Positions 1 to 8,221 of a DNA stretch of 64,000 nt are shown in pieces. Numbering within the stretch: position 1 is the stretch's first letter; each line of letters starts with the position of its first letter. The DNA is taken from positions 1-64,000 of the IMG/VR virus record IMGVR_UViG_3300022602_004807, one strand, 5' to 3'. Source of the stretch: a virus. Below the pieces are notes generated by a model. That model worked only from the letters and a program-made list of their open reading frames with translations, searched no databases and had not been told where the DNA came from. A program made the position numbers and the translations under genes.

Positions 1-351
1 TCATTTGTGCGAGAACCATGATGGGAGGTTGCTGACGAATGCGGTCACCGCGGTGCCGATCAGGAACCAGACGCCGTTCGCCAGGCGGTCGCGATCTTTT
101 TGGGCCGATTCACGCACGCTCTTGTCGGTTTCAAGTATGTTCACGCGCCGCCCGAGATCGCCGTGGACCTTCTCGTGGACCTCGAACCTTATCTGGCCAG
201 CGTCGAGCTTTTCCTCGATCTGGTCCTGCTTGCCGGAAATCTTATCGACCGACCGAAGCAGCTCAGAGATGTGCTCGCCCTGGTCCTTCACTTGATCGAG
301 GACCTGTTGCGTGAACTGCTTCAGGAGAAGCGAAACCCCGTCCTCGCCCAT
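1..351 (-). CDS. Small coiled-coil protein with C-terminal membrane anchor
   Basis: 116 aa. Residues 10-85 are polar and heptad-like, suggesting a coiled coil. Residues 92-110 (VWFLIGTAVTAFVSNL region) form one membrane segment close to the C-terminus. The stop codon is at base 1, so the gene is complete, and a GGGGAAAAGA ribosome site precedes the ATG. It is the last gene of the lysis module. The architecture resembles XhlA-type or other small phage lysis-accessory membrane proteins, but I recognise no specific family. A role in lysis is inferred from position. Confidence 0.6.
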   Translation of the reverse strand: MGEDGVSLLLKQFTQQVLDQVKDQGEHISELLRSVDKISGKQDQIEEKLDAGQIRFEVHEKVHGDLGRRVNILETDKSVRESAQKDRDRLANGVWFLIGTAVTAFVSNLPSWFSHK

Positions 352-404
352 TCTTTTCCCCAGCCGTCTGAAATAGCGAATAGGCGGCCCGGAGGCCGCC
401 CTGA

Positions 405-695
405 TCAGTCGTTGCTGTAGCCCTGCTCGGCTTGGTGTTCGGCCATCACGTTGGCGTCTTCGCCCTTGATGCCGGCAACTTGCGAGAGCGAGTAGGCCGC
501 CATCAGGAAGCCCGCGATGCTCTCGGCTTCCGCAATGCCCGGTGCCAAAGCCAGCACCTTTTCGACAAGGGTGCGAACCGTCGGTGACGCGGCCTCGATC
601 GCCTGCATGGTATCCGACGACTGCGCGATCTTGATGCCGTTCATCACATGGTCGATGACAGCCTGAACGTCTGCCTCGATGGTGGGGAGATCCAT
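405..695 (-). CDS. Hypothetical protein in the lysis module
   Basis: 96 aa. I chose the ATG at 695, two bases after the stop of the upstream lipoprotein gene. A longer frame exists only because it reads back into that gene. The protein is helical and mildly acidic, with no signal peptide, cysteines or family motif that I recognise. It is probably translated together with the holin and lipoprotein genes. Confidence 0.6.
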   Translation of the reverse strand: MDLPTIEADVQAVIDHVMNGIKIAQSSDTMQAIEAASPTVRTLVEKVLALAPGIAEAESIAGFLMAAYSLSQVAGIKGEDANVMAEHQAEQGYSND

Positions 696-697
696 GC

Positions 698-1117
698 TCA
701 GCCCCCCGAAGCCGGTGCAGCGACAGGCACGGAGGCTGTGGCAGGCACCGCGGTGACAGTCGTGGGCAGGCCGCCGATGGCGCACAGGTCCGAGGCTACT
801 GCGATGACCACCTGCCCATTCTGGTGCTTGGCCAGATAGGCGTTGACGTTGCCGGCGACCGCAGGATCAGCGGCCAGCGTCTTGCCGAGCGAGATGCCGC
901 CACAGACCAGCGGGGCGAGCTGCTGGGCCTGCGCCTTGATGTTGCCGAGGATGGTCAGGTTGAGCGTGATCAGCGCGTTGTTGAAGTTCGTCAGGGCGAC
1001 GGTCCCGGCATTCAGATCGTTGATGGCAGCAGCCAGGAATCCGCCCTGCCCGGTCGTGTTGCAGCCGCCAAGGGTGACGATAGCCGCGCACATGGCGGCA
1101 AGCATGAAGTTGCGCAT
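698..1117 (-). CDS. Small lipoprotein (possible spanin-like lysis protein)
   Basis: 139 aa with an N-terminal lipoprotein signal: MRN, a hydrophobic core, then lipobox LGGC with Cys19 as the predicted lipidated residue. The mature protein is Ala/Thr/Val-rich with two further cysteines and ends in a Pro-Ala-Val-rich tail. It lies between the holin and the small membrane protein. Phage lysis modules often carry an outer-membrane lipoprotein (o-spanin, Rz1 type), but this one is longer than typical Rz1 and not clearly proline-rich throughout. The lipoprotein call is firm and the spanin role is inference. Confidence 0.65.
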   Translation of the reverse strand: MRNFMLAAMCAAIVTLGGCNTTGQGGFLAAAINDLNAGTVALTNFNNALITLNLTILGNIKAQAQQLAPLVCGGISLGKTLAADPAVAGNVNAYLAKHQNGQVVIAVASDLCAIGGLPTTVTAVPATASVPVAAPASGG

Positions 1118-1139
1118 TGGGATGTTCCTTCTGGGTGGA

Positions 1140-1526
1140 TTACTTGGCGGCGGTGGCAGATGCCTGAAGCTTGCCGATCTCGCCCACGATGATGGCCTTG
1201 AGGGTGTCGGGCGTCAGACCGGCCGCCTTTGCAGCGTCAGGCAGATGCTCGAAGATGAAATTGGCCGCCGATGCCACAGCAGGATGGTCAACCGTGATCT
1301 GGGTCTTCACGAGGTTGTCGGCAGCGCCAGCAACCAGAATGCCCGCCTGCGTCGAGGCAGCGGCGCGGATCTTGTCCAGCGCGGCCTGAGAGAGCTGCAC
1401 GCCCGTGTACTTCTTCACGACGCCCGCGAAGAACACGATGAAGGCCGCGACAAGCCCCTGCAGGATGACGTCAATGTAGGGTCGCAGGAACTCGATGAGC
1501 GGCGCGTCAATGATGGTGTGGTCCAT
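1140..1526 (-). CDS. Phage holin, LLH family
   Basis: 128 aa. One strong N-terminal membrane segment (residues 18-38, ILQGLVAAFIVFFAGVV) is followed by a soluble, Ala-rich helical region. This is the layout of the LLH holin family (Pfam Phage_holin_6). Holins make lesions in the cytoplasmic membrane and set the time of lysis. It lies directly downstream of the lipase and endolysin genes on the same strand. Confidence 0.75.
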   Translation of the reverse strand: MDHTIIDAPLIEFLRPYIDVILQGLVAAFIVFFAGVVKKYTGVQLSQAALDKIRAAASTQAGILVAGAADNLVKTQITVDHPAVASAANFIFEHLPDAAKAAGLTPDTLKAIIVGEIGKLQASATAAK

Positions 1527-1538
1527 GGCAGATTCCCT

Positions 1539-2162
1539 TCAGAGCCCGAGCCGTTGCAGCTCGGTCACGTAGTTTTGGATGGAGTGGTTCGAGAGAAGTT
1601 CGGGCAGCGGCGTGCCGATCTTGGTCAGGCTCGCCGGGTGCATCATCAAAACAGGCGGCCACTGCCAGAGCAGCCACGGGACCTGCGGCACCGGGTCATG
1701 GCCGAAGCGATAGAGCGTCTTCTTGACGTCCCAGAGCCGGGCGGCGAGGCGCTGCGCACCGACGCGCGGGCAACCGAAGGTCACCAGCTCGACCGCCTTT
1801 GCATGGCCGTCGCGCACGATCAGCGCCGCCAAGACCTGCGCCACGGCCCCACCGAGGCTATGGCCGGTGAGCACGATCCGATCAGCGGGCGCGACCTGCG
1901 CCACGATCTGCTGATAGATCGACAGGGCGATGCGCTGGAATCCGTCATGGACGAAGCCAAGGCCGGGCACCGAGACCGCGTCGCAATCGCCGTCCGTGAT
2001 GAGATCGTCCGGCACGGTCGGATCGGTTCCGGGAACCGAGATCACCGGAACGCCTTCGATCACGTCCAGCATGGCCCGTGCGCGCGGATTGTCGGCTGCC
2101 ACCCATGTCGGAGCGCGCGAATAGGCACTCTGCGAAAGCAGAGCCAGATCGGAATGTTTCAT
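1539..2162 (-). CDS. Class 3 lipase-like alpha/beta hydrolase
   Basis: 207 aa, close to a minimal lipase class 3 domain. The nucleophile elbow GHSLGG gives Ser102. Asp156 in GHDPVPQVP and His193 in SNHSIQNY complete a class-3 triad, and the VTFGCPRVG block after the elbow is typical of the family. No signal peptide is visible, so it probably reaches its substrate after holin opening. It sits between the M15 endolysin and the holin, which suggests a lipid- or ester-cleaving lysis accessory, analogous in position to mycobacteriophage LysB. The substrate is unknown. Confidence 0.8.
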   Translation of the reverse strand: MKHSDLALLSQSAYSRAPTWVAADNPRARAMLDVIEGVPVISVPGTDPTVPDDLITDGDCDAVSVPGLGFVHDGFQRIALSIYQQIVAQVAPADRIVLTGHSLGGAVAQVLAALIVRDGHAKAVELVTFGCPRVGAQRLAARLWDVKKTLYRFGHDPVPQVPWLLWQWPPVLMMHPASLTKIGTPLPELLSNHSIQNYVTELQRLGL

Positions 2163-2174
2163 GTGAAAAGGCCT

Positions 2175-2375
2175 TCAGGCAGCGCGGCGCTTCAGGCCGG
2201 CAATCACTTGTTCCAGCGTGCGCGCAGGCGGGATGGGAAGGTCCGCAGCCTCGCGCGCGAGTTCTTCCAGCCACCTGTCATGCGCGCCCTTGCACATCCC
2301 CCCGCGCACGGGCTTCCAGCACGGGTTGCACCGTGCTGGGGAGCCGCAGTGGCGGCAGGGCGTGCCGGGTGTCAT
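2175..2375 (-). CDS. Small Cys-rich protein
   Basis: 66 aa. Two N-terminal CxxC pairs (CRHC and CNPC) plus a further cysteine suggest a small zinc-binding knuckle, followed by a charged helical half. The start overlaps the stop of the endolysin gene by four bases (ATGA), so translation is probably coupled. Function is unknown. Confidence 0.6.
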   Translation of the reverse strand: MTPGTPCRHCGSPARCNPCWKPVRGGMCKGAHDRWLEELAREAADLPIPPARTLEQVIAGLKRRAA

Positions 2376-2893
2376 CCAATGCCTGCAATGTTGTGCGCAA
2401 GCATGTCAGCCCAACCATCGTAATCGACCGGCGGATACCACGTGCCAGCGAAGATCTGGTCCTGCCGGAACACCGGCACGCGCTGGACATGATCCCAGTC
2501 TGTGAACGTGTGAGGTGCCTTGGCGGTGCCCCAGCCCTGACCGGAGACCAGCTTGCAGCGCACGCTCATGGCGTGCATGAACGCATAGTGCGAGCCGTTC
2601 GGGTCATACTTGCCGTTGACGAATAGCTGCAGGTCGGCCGCGACCCCATAGCCGTGCATTCCGACATGCGAGAGCTGCGTCGCGCCCTTCACAAAAAGGG
2701 CATGCTGTCGAGCCTGCGAACGGTAGGTCTCACAGACCTTGAGTTCGTGCCCAGCCGCCTTGGCCATCTCCGTCATCTCGACGACAGCGGCGCGGGTGCC
2801 TGGCTCCAAAAGGTTCAGGTCGCAGACGACGATGTCCGTGTGCGGCGAGTTGAAGCGCGGGTCCTTCATGAGGACATCGGTATAAAAGCTCAT
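2372..2893 (-). CDS. Peptidase M15 family endolysin (VanY/L-Ala-D-Glu type)
   Basis: 173 aa, a single M15 domain as in T5-like endolysins. The zinc motif HxxGxAxD is present (His80, Asp87 in MHGYGVAADL) and the third ligand is His135 in DWDHVQ. The enzyme should cleave peptide cross-links of peptidoglycan. There is no signal peptide or transmembrane segment, so release depends on the holin encoded 850 bases downstream. It heads the lipase, holin and lipoprotein series. Confidence 0.85.
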   Translation of the reverse strand: MSFYTDVLMKDPRFNSPHTDIVVCDLNLLEPGTRAAVVEMTEMAKAAGHELKVCETYRSQARQHALFVKGATQLSHVGMHGYGVAADLQLFVNGKYDPNGSHYAFMHAMSVRCKLVSGQGWGTAKAPHTFTDWDHVQRVPVFRQDQIFAGTWYPPVDYDGWADMLAHNIAGIG

Positions 2894-2897
2894 CTGT

Positions 2898-3266
2898 TCA
2901 GCCTTCCATTCCTGGAATGAAGCAGCGCACGACGTCCGTGCCCACTGGATAGATCCAGACGACCGCCTTGCCCTGCGGGTGCGAACCGTTCACCAGCGCG
3001 TCAGGCGGGACGTCGTGGCGCTTGCCGTCGAACTCGACCCAATAGCCGGCCGGGCCCCTGCCCCATTCGGTGACCTCGTGACCATCAGCGTCCGAGCAAC
3101 AAAGAGCGCCGACGACGTTCTTCTGCCGGGCGTACCAGTCGCGCAGGTCGCTATTGGCATAGCGCCCGTCCAGATCGCGTGCGCATGCGCTTGTGAGCCA
3201 CAGAATCCCGGCCATGAAGACAAGCGTCTGCAATGCCGCGCAGAGCGTGGCTGACAAAAGGCGCAT
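2898..3266 (-). CDS. Small secreted or periplasmic hypothetical protein
   Basis: 122 aa when started at the ATG at 3266, which gives a clean N-terminal signal sequence (MRLLSATLCAALQTLVFMAG region). An open frame continues upstream, but it runs past the divergent gene's leader and encodes nothing signal-like. The mature part has a CC pair and a motif of the kind DWYARQKN.V.GALCCSDADG seen in small exported proteins of alphaproteobacteria. It lies just upstream of the endolysin. Function is unknown. Confidence 0.6.
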   Translation of the reverse strand: MRLLSATLCAALQTLVFMAGILWLTSACARDLDGRYANSDLRDWYARQKNVVGALCCSDADGHEVTEWGRGPAGYWVEFDGKRHDVPPDALVNGSHPQGKAVVWIYPVGTDVVRCFIPGMEG

Positions 3267-3323
3267 GGGGGTGAAATCCTTTAACGAACTTCCCGGATCA
3301 TGGGCGCGATCTAGGAGGTTACG

Positions 3324-3614
3324 ATGGCCGATGAACCTGATGACGCTTGGCGAAAGCCATACGAAGACATGCTGAAGAGCGGCAAGCCTCTGCAAATTGT
3401 GAGAGTGGACCTGCCCATGAATATGGCCTTGCTGCCAACGGGAGAGCTGCAGCTCGACACTGCGACCTATGAGCTGGCTGGCTTTGACCGTTTGGGGATT
3501 CTGCGGGTGATGATTGCACCGGAAGCAATAGAGCCATTGAGGAAGGCTCTAAATGCTCTCGAAAATACTGAGGATGGGCCACCTTCAGGAAGCTCATCGC
3601 CAGCCGCTCACTGA
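3324..3614 (+). CDS. Lone plus-strand hypothetical gene inside the late module
   Basis: 96 aa, oriented against about 31 kb of minus-strand late genes. The ribosome site TAGGAGGT at 3312-3319 is near-perfect and sits four bases before the ATG. The protein is soluble with a mixed alpha/beta pattern and no recognised domain. It is divergent from the gene at 2898-3266, so 3267-3323 must hold promoters for one or both. An isolated, reversed gene with its own strong ribosome site fits a moron, but expression in the prophage state is inference. Confidence 0.65.
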   Translation: MADEPDDAWRKPYEDMLKSGKPLQIVRVDLPMNMALLPTGELQLDTATYELAGFDRLGILRVMIAPEAIEPLRKALNALENTEDGPPSGSSSPAAH

Positions 3615-3647
3615 CCCGCTGCAAGCGTCCCATGGCTGCCTCTCAGG

Positions 3648-4106
3648 TTATTGCGGGGTGCCGGCTTGGATCTGCGCAATCCGCGCGCTTGAGGCGAGGA
3701 TGCCTGCGCCGGGCGGGGTCGCCGTCTTCGAGGTTGCCATATAAGTCAACCCTTCGACGACCGAGGTCAGCGACGGGTCAATCAGCGTGTTCGTCTGGAC
3801 CGCGAGCTGATAGGTCGCCCAGAACTCGGACACGACAGGATCGGTCGAGGTCTTGATCGCAATACGCTCAGCCGGCGTGAAGGCCAGATAGAACTGCATC
3901 GGCGTCAGCTTCGGCAGCACCGCCGCAGGGGCGGTGAAGGACGGGACGCCGTTGGTCACGGTGACGGACCAGCCGACATCGACGGGGTTGCTCACGTCGG
4001 TCGTATATTCGACGGCACCGGATATCGTGCTTGATACATTCACACCAGCTACGACCGCACTCGTCGAGATAACCTCGTCATTTAGAACGAAGACTTTCTT
4101 CAACAT
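3648..4106 (-). CDS. Tail-fibre-associated hypothetical protein
   Basis: 152 aa. The N-terminal half is rich in beta-forming Val/Thr/Ser; the C-terminal half (residues 65-130, LTPMQFYLAFTPAERIAI region) is helical and resembles proteins encoded just after tail fibres in other phages. It is the last of the tail-fibre genes. A role as fibre tip or assembly factor is inference. Confidence 0.5.
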   Translation of the reverse strand: MLKKVFVLNDEVISTSAVVAGVNVSSTISGAVEYTTDVSNPVDVGWSVTVTNGVPSFTAPAAVLPKLTPMQFYLAFTPAERIAIKTSTDPVVSEFWATYQLAVQTNTLIDPSLTSVVEGLTYMATSKTATPPGAGILASSARIAQIQAGTPQ

Positions 4107-4109
4107 CGC

Positions 4110-4355
4110 TCATGACTCCAATGTAGATATTGCGGCGTATGTATTAGTGCCCGTGGCAAGCGTTATAGAACTGCCCCCGGCAACAAAAATATGAAATTCG
4201 AAGATCGTACTTGTGGAAGACATCGAAACACCGCCGATAGTCATCGTAAGTGAACCGCTGTTACAAAAAGATGAGATCGTCAATTTTGCATCATTATCTG
4301 GAACGTATGTGACTGTTGAGCTGACGCCAAGCGCCGCGACGAGACCTGTGGCCAT
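4110..4355 (-). CDS. Small beta-rich tail-associated protein
   Basis: 81 aa, almost wholly Ser/Thr/Val/Gly-rich beta pattern with one Cys. It is separated from its neighbours by only a few bases on each side. The DNA is clearly less GC-rich than the rest of the virion module, as is the next gene. Probably a fibre-tip or adhesin accessory; no family recognised. Confidence 0.5.
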   Translation of the reverse strand: MATGLVAALGVSSTVTYVPDNDAKLTISSFCNSGSLTMTIGGVSMSSTSTIFEFHIFVAGGSSITLATGTNTYAAISTLES

Positions 4356-4366
4356 TTGACTTATCC

Positions 4367-5962
4367 TTAGTTGATCGGGCGAGGGTTTGAAACGCCAGCA
4401 AGGACCGCGCTACCGCTGAACAATGTTCCGCGATTTCCGCCTCTATGGCTGAAGTTCTTCCCGTTTGATCCGATAATTGTGTTAGTAGGGAACGCGCCTG
4501 GACCTTGATTGAACGTGACCATTGTCCCTGCATTTCCAGCAGCCAGCGCCTGTGGCGATACGCCAACAATCGGAGCGGTTAGGTATTTTACTATTCCAAA
4601 ATACACGCTTGGAGCGCCCGTACTTTGGTTCACGATTCCAAAGCAGAAATCACCAGCGCTAAAAACGGGGCTCATTGAGCTTACGTTAGCTATGCCTGTG
4701 GCAAACAGGTTCAAAAACGTAAGATTATTTGATGTTGAAATTTGATAAACCCTGAATCCCCCGGTCGTCATTAGAACGACAAACCCGCGTTCAATTATTG
4801 CCCCGATTAAAGTCAGTGTCGGCAGTAATGTGGCGACATATCCAGTGCCAGTTGTTGGTAGATACACCGCACATGCACCAGCACCACTTCCAACACCCGC
4901 AATAAGCCAAAATGCAGTGCCATCATTCAGCAGCGTCATCCCTGCTTGGCCCATGGTGACAGCAGTGCTTGTTAGCACGCCACCAAACGTCGATGACTTA
5001 AAAGCAGACCCTTGAAGGGTGCCAGTATTGCTAAGAACATAAGCTACTGCACCATTTGTTCCATCAGCTACTGCAACACAAAAGAACCCAGTCAGAACAG
5101 ATATAAAAGGCCCATTCGAAGTTCCACCCTGAACCGATGTCGATGTATTGAGCGTGGTCCACGCTACAGATGTTGCGCCTGCATTTGTCCTGATCGTATA
5201 GCTAAGACAATTGGAAACATTCGGTTGCATTGCCGCAATCACGATATTCCCGTTTGAAATTTGCGCAATATTGAGAGCAGTGAAAGTCGTTGTAGGCGAA
5301 CTTGATAGCAGCGTCGGCGTGAACGTAACGCTGCCTGTATTTGTATAGATGGCCAGATAGACACCAGAGGACGTGCCATAGGCCAGCGCGAAGCCGCCAC
5401 CAGACAGCGCGGTTGCTGTCACGTTCATATTTAGGCTGGGGCTTGATGCGGTCGTTTGCGCGACGACGACAGTCAAATACTGATCAATGATCGCGAAGTA
5501 AACTGTCGCACCACTGCCCTCGGACCATACGACCGCATAGTTTCCGTTTGATAGCGGTAGGATGCTTGCATACCAGACGACCGACGAATTTGATGACAAA
5601 ACAACAGACGTGATCAACGTTCCCGCAGAATTGTATTTTGAAACCCTAAGCCCAAAATTGCTAGACGCATTCGGAGTAGCGATCAGAACCGAACCGTCTG
5701 CAGTATTGCGTACCGCCTCCTGAGTCGTAAAGCTGCCAGCAGGGTTGCTAGCACCAGAGGCCGCGCCAAATGAATATGGGACGACCGACTGATTTGAGAC
5801 AGGCCATGCACCTGCACTCGCAACTGCCGCTGTATCGCTATTTTGCATGCTGAAAAGCTGCCCAAGCGAATTCTGCACAAGCAGATCATTCGCGTTGATC
5901 GCGGAGTTTCCAGCCTTGGCCTGAAGGAGCTGGCCGCCTTTGAGAATGTCTGACAGAAGCAT
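4367..5962 (-). CDS. Putative beta-propeller tail fibre / receptor-binding protein
   Basis: 531 aa. After about 90 residues, repeating units of 45-55 residues appear, each with a pattern like (N)G.(Y/F).V.W or GG.ALAY followed by hydrophobic strands, as expected of propeller blades. The N-terminal 40 residues probably attach to the preceding fibre. It follows the 534-aa fibre gene with no gap. AT-rich codon use and low complexity suggest a rapidly changing, exchanged adhesin. The host receptor is unknown. Confidence 0.55.
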   Translation of the reverse strand: MLLSDILKGGQLLQAKAGNSAINANDLLVQNSLGQLFSMQNSDTAAVASAGAWPVSNQSVVPYSFGAASGASNPAGSFTTQEAVRNTADGSVLIATPNASSNFGLRVSKYNSAGTLITSVVLSSNSSVVWYASILPLSNGNYAVVWSEGSGATVYFAIIDQYLTVVVAQTTASSPSLNMNVTATALSGGGFALAYGTSSGVYLAIYTNTGSVTFTPTLLSSSPTTTFTALNIAQISNGNIVIAAMQPNVSNCLSYTIRTNAGATSVAWTTLNTSTSVQGGTSNGPFISVLTGFFCVAVADGTNGAVAYVLSNTGTLQGSAFKSSTFGGVLTSTAVTMGQAGMTLLNDGTAFWLIAGVGSGAGACAVYLPTTGTGYVATLLPTLTLIGAIIERGFVVLMTTGGFRVYQISTSNNLTFLNLFATGIANVSSMSPVFSAGDFCFGIVNQSTGAPSVYFGIVKYLTAPIVGVSPQALAAGNAGTMVTFNQGPGAFPTNTIIGSNGKNFSHRGGNRGTLFSGSAVLAGVSNPRPIN

Positions 5963-7567
5963 TTAGAACATCCTGAGATTTGTGCCGTCGAACCACATGA
6001 GGAATTCTTCGGCAGGGACGTTGCAGGTAAGAGGGCTTGGCAAGCCGGTCGATGTGTAGGGCATCGCCAGCGAATAGGTCGGGAACGCGACGGTGAAGTT
6101 GTTGACCGCCCAGCTTCCGGGACCGTCGATGAATATCCATCCAGCGCCTGCACTTTGTCCGCTTGCCAGCGTCGCAGTGATCGGCCCTGCCGTCGTGTCG
6201 ATGATGTAAACGCCGGGGAACAGAGTGCCGCTGGAATTGACGTAAAGACCCTGCGGAACAGAGAGAGGCCCACCGTCTTGGATCGTGCCTAGACTGTCCG
6301 AGAACACCGCGATATGGCCGGACGTCGATGATCCAGTGACGGCTGCGACCTTGCCCGTGTTTGACGATGCGTTCGCCAAGGCAGCGGTGCCAAGCTCGGT
6401 CGATGTCAACTGCCACTGCGTGCCATCATATCGGATGGTGCAGATTTGGTTGGCGATGATTTCACCGCCGGTCAAGGCTACAGGGCCAGCAGGTCCGTCC
6501 TTGTAAACATTCTTGGCACCGAGCCCCGACACGTTGATGGTGAGCGCGGCGGTATTCGAGAAGCCCGCCTGAAATGACAGCGCGACACCTGCAGCCAAGC
6601 CGGATAGAGCGGGCGTAGGTGTGAGCGTCTGAGCATTCGCAGACCCGCCGGAAACGCCTGCCCACAAGATGCCGACGAAGCCCACCATGATCGGCTGCCA
6701 GACGGCCGTCGTCGTGGTTCCGGTCGTGGTGCAGACCCAGAGGACGTTTTCCGTGATGTCAAAGGCCATGGATGGCGCGCTGACACCAGCCACAGAGGCA
6801 TTGCCTGAAAGGTGCCCATTCGGGTTGCCGTTGTAGGTTTGGACCAGCGAAACGCCGCCGATGGTGTCCGAATAGACCGGCGAAGAATTCAGGCAGCACC
6901 ATCCAGAGCACGCGCTATTGTACTGCAGGAGGGCTTCGAGCGGCAGCCAATTGGCAGGCAGACCAGCCACGCCATTGCGGTCATAGATCGTGACAGCGCC
7001 CAGGGTTGAGACATTTATGGTCGGGGACGCCGTGCTGTTGGTCGCTGCGAAGCGCACGCGGATCATGACGCCATCGGTCAGCGACGGAATCGCAACCGGA
7101 GGAGATGCGACCCATGCGTTCGTCGGGCCTGATGCGACCGCATAAATGTTGTAAACAAAGCGAACATCGACCCAGCCGGCGCCACCCGTGTCAGGATTCG
7201 TCGTGTTGTTGTCCGTCGTGCAAAGCCAGAAGGTCCCGCTGGAAGTTGCAGATTGAACGACCGCGCCCTTCGGATACCCGCTGACAGCTGCCTGAAAGGT
7301 CGAGTCATAGGTGACCGGGCCGCCAAGCTGCTGCCACTGGTTCCATGCCGTGATGGCGTTCAGCAAGCCGTTGAAGTCGCGACCATCCGGAGGGACGCCG
7401 CCGACCAAAGGCGAGCTGAAGGTCAGCGGGGGAAAGCCGTCATTAAAGGACGCAGCACCCGGCGTCGACATGATCTGGCTTGGATTCGGGACCGTGCGAA
7501 TATAGCCGCTGCCAGCATTCTGTGCGAATACGAGCGGCATTTTCACCGGGATCTGGGAGGCCTGCAT
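5963..7567 (-). CDS. Tail fibre protein
   Basis: 534 aa. The N-terminus (residues 1-110, with P.P.GRDFNGLLNAITAWNQWQQLGG) is the conserved baseplate-attachment part found in many phage fibres. Two later repeats built around LTINVSGLGAK and the related INVSTLGAV, each followed by strands ending in YDGTQWQL or similar, are fibre-shaft modules. The C-terminus is beta-rich. It lies directly downstream of the baseplate wedge gene, in the usual order. Confidence 0.75.
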   Translation of the reverse strand: MQASQIPVKMPLVFAQNAGSGYIRTVPNPSQIMSTPGAASFNDGFPPLTFSSPLVGGVPPDGRDFNGLLNAITAWNQWQQLGGPVTYDSTFQAAVSGYPKGAVVQSATSSGTFWLCTTDNNTTNPDTGGAGWVDVRFVYNIYAVASGPTNAWVASPPVAIPSLTDGVMIRVRFAATNSTASPTINVSTLGAVTIYDRNGVAGLPANWLPLEALLQYNSACSGWCCLNSSPVYSDTIGGVSLVQTYNGNPNGHLSGNASVAGVSAPSMAFDITENVLWVCTTTGTTTTAVWQPIMVGFVGILWAGVSGGSANAQTLTPTPALSGLAAGVALSFQAGFSNTAALTINVSGLGAKNVYKDGPAGPVALTGGEIIANQICTIRYDGTQWQLTSTELGTAALANASSNTGKVAAVTGSSTSGHIAVFSDSLGTIQDGGPLSVPQGLYVNSSGTLFPGVYIIDTTAGPITATLASGQSAGAGWIFIDGPGSWAVNNFTVAFPTYSLAMPYTSTGLPSPLTCNVPAEEFLMWFDGTNLRMF

Positions 7568-7576
7568 CTACCGTCC

Positions 7577-8218
7577 TCACGTCTGGATATAGGTGACAGC
7601 GACGCCGCTCGGGCGAGGCATCACATTGCTGGTCAGCAGCACCGCGACCTGCCACGGCTGAAGCGCAAAGTTGAAGACGATGTTGATCGACATATTCTGG
7701 TTGTCGACGACATAGACCGTCTGGCCTGGAAACAAGAGCCGGAGGATCAGGTTGAGTCCTGCGGTCGACCCGTTCCAGATATTTGCCGCAGCCTTCGCCA
7801 AAATGAGCGGCAAAAACTGCTGATCTGTGAGAGTGTAATTCGTCAGCAGGACCTCACCTGAATACAGCGGTCCTTGGTCGAACGGAGCATAATAGAGAAC
7901 GCCGCCATTCGAAAAGCCGAAGTAGATCACAGGCTCGATGGGGAGGTTGCGCTGGACGCCGACGATGCGCCCCCAGACATCAAGGCCATAGCCCTGGGCA
8001 GTGAGGACGTTCCAGAGCTCGTCGTACCACGCAGAAAGCCACGGGGTCGCGTCGAGGTTCTGCGTGAGGTCGTCGATTAGCCCGATGATGACCGGGCTGT
8101 TCGCAAATTGCGAAAGGATGGTGTTCCACCAGTTGAAGAGCGAATCCCCGATGGCGCTTTCGCCAATCGTGAGGACGCCAATTTCGCCGGGAGGGCCGGG
8201 ATCGGGCGGGGCTGCCAT
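7577..8218 (-). CDS. Baseplate wedge protein, DUF2612 / Phage_Wedge1 type
   Basis: 213 aa. The pattern DDLTQNLDATPWL..WYDELWNVLTAQGYGLDVWGRIVGV is typical of DUF2612 proteins, which join the baseplate J protein to the tail fibres in myoviruses with simple baseplates. Length and position (between J protein and fibre) match the family. Confidence 0.75.
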   Translation of the reverse strand: MAAPPDPGPPGEIGVLTIGESAIGDSLFNWWNTILSQFANSPVIIGLIDDLTQNLDATPWLSAWYDELWNVLTAQGYGLDVWGRIVGVQRNLPIEPVIYFGFSNGGVLYYAPFDQGPLYSGEVLLTNYTLTDQQFLPLILAKAAANIWNGSTAGLNLILRLLFPGQTVYVVDNQNMSINIVFNFALQPWQVAVLLTSNVMPRPSGVAVTYIQT

Positions 8219-8221
8219 GTC

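Noticed and set aside
843-2423. 526-codon open frame on the plus strand
   Set aside because: It lies opposite the lipoprotein, holin and lipase genes, whose products have clear motifs. Its protein is Arg/His/Asp-rich and unlike any fold; it is an antisense shadow of GC-rich genes.
4110-5962. Possible diversity-generating retroelement target in the AT-rich fibre genes
   Set aside because: No reverse transcriptase or template repeat was found in the window, so AT-rich exchange is the simpler explanation.
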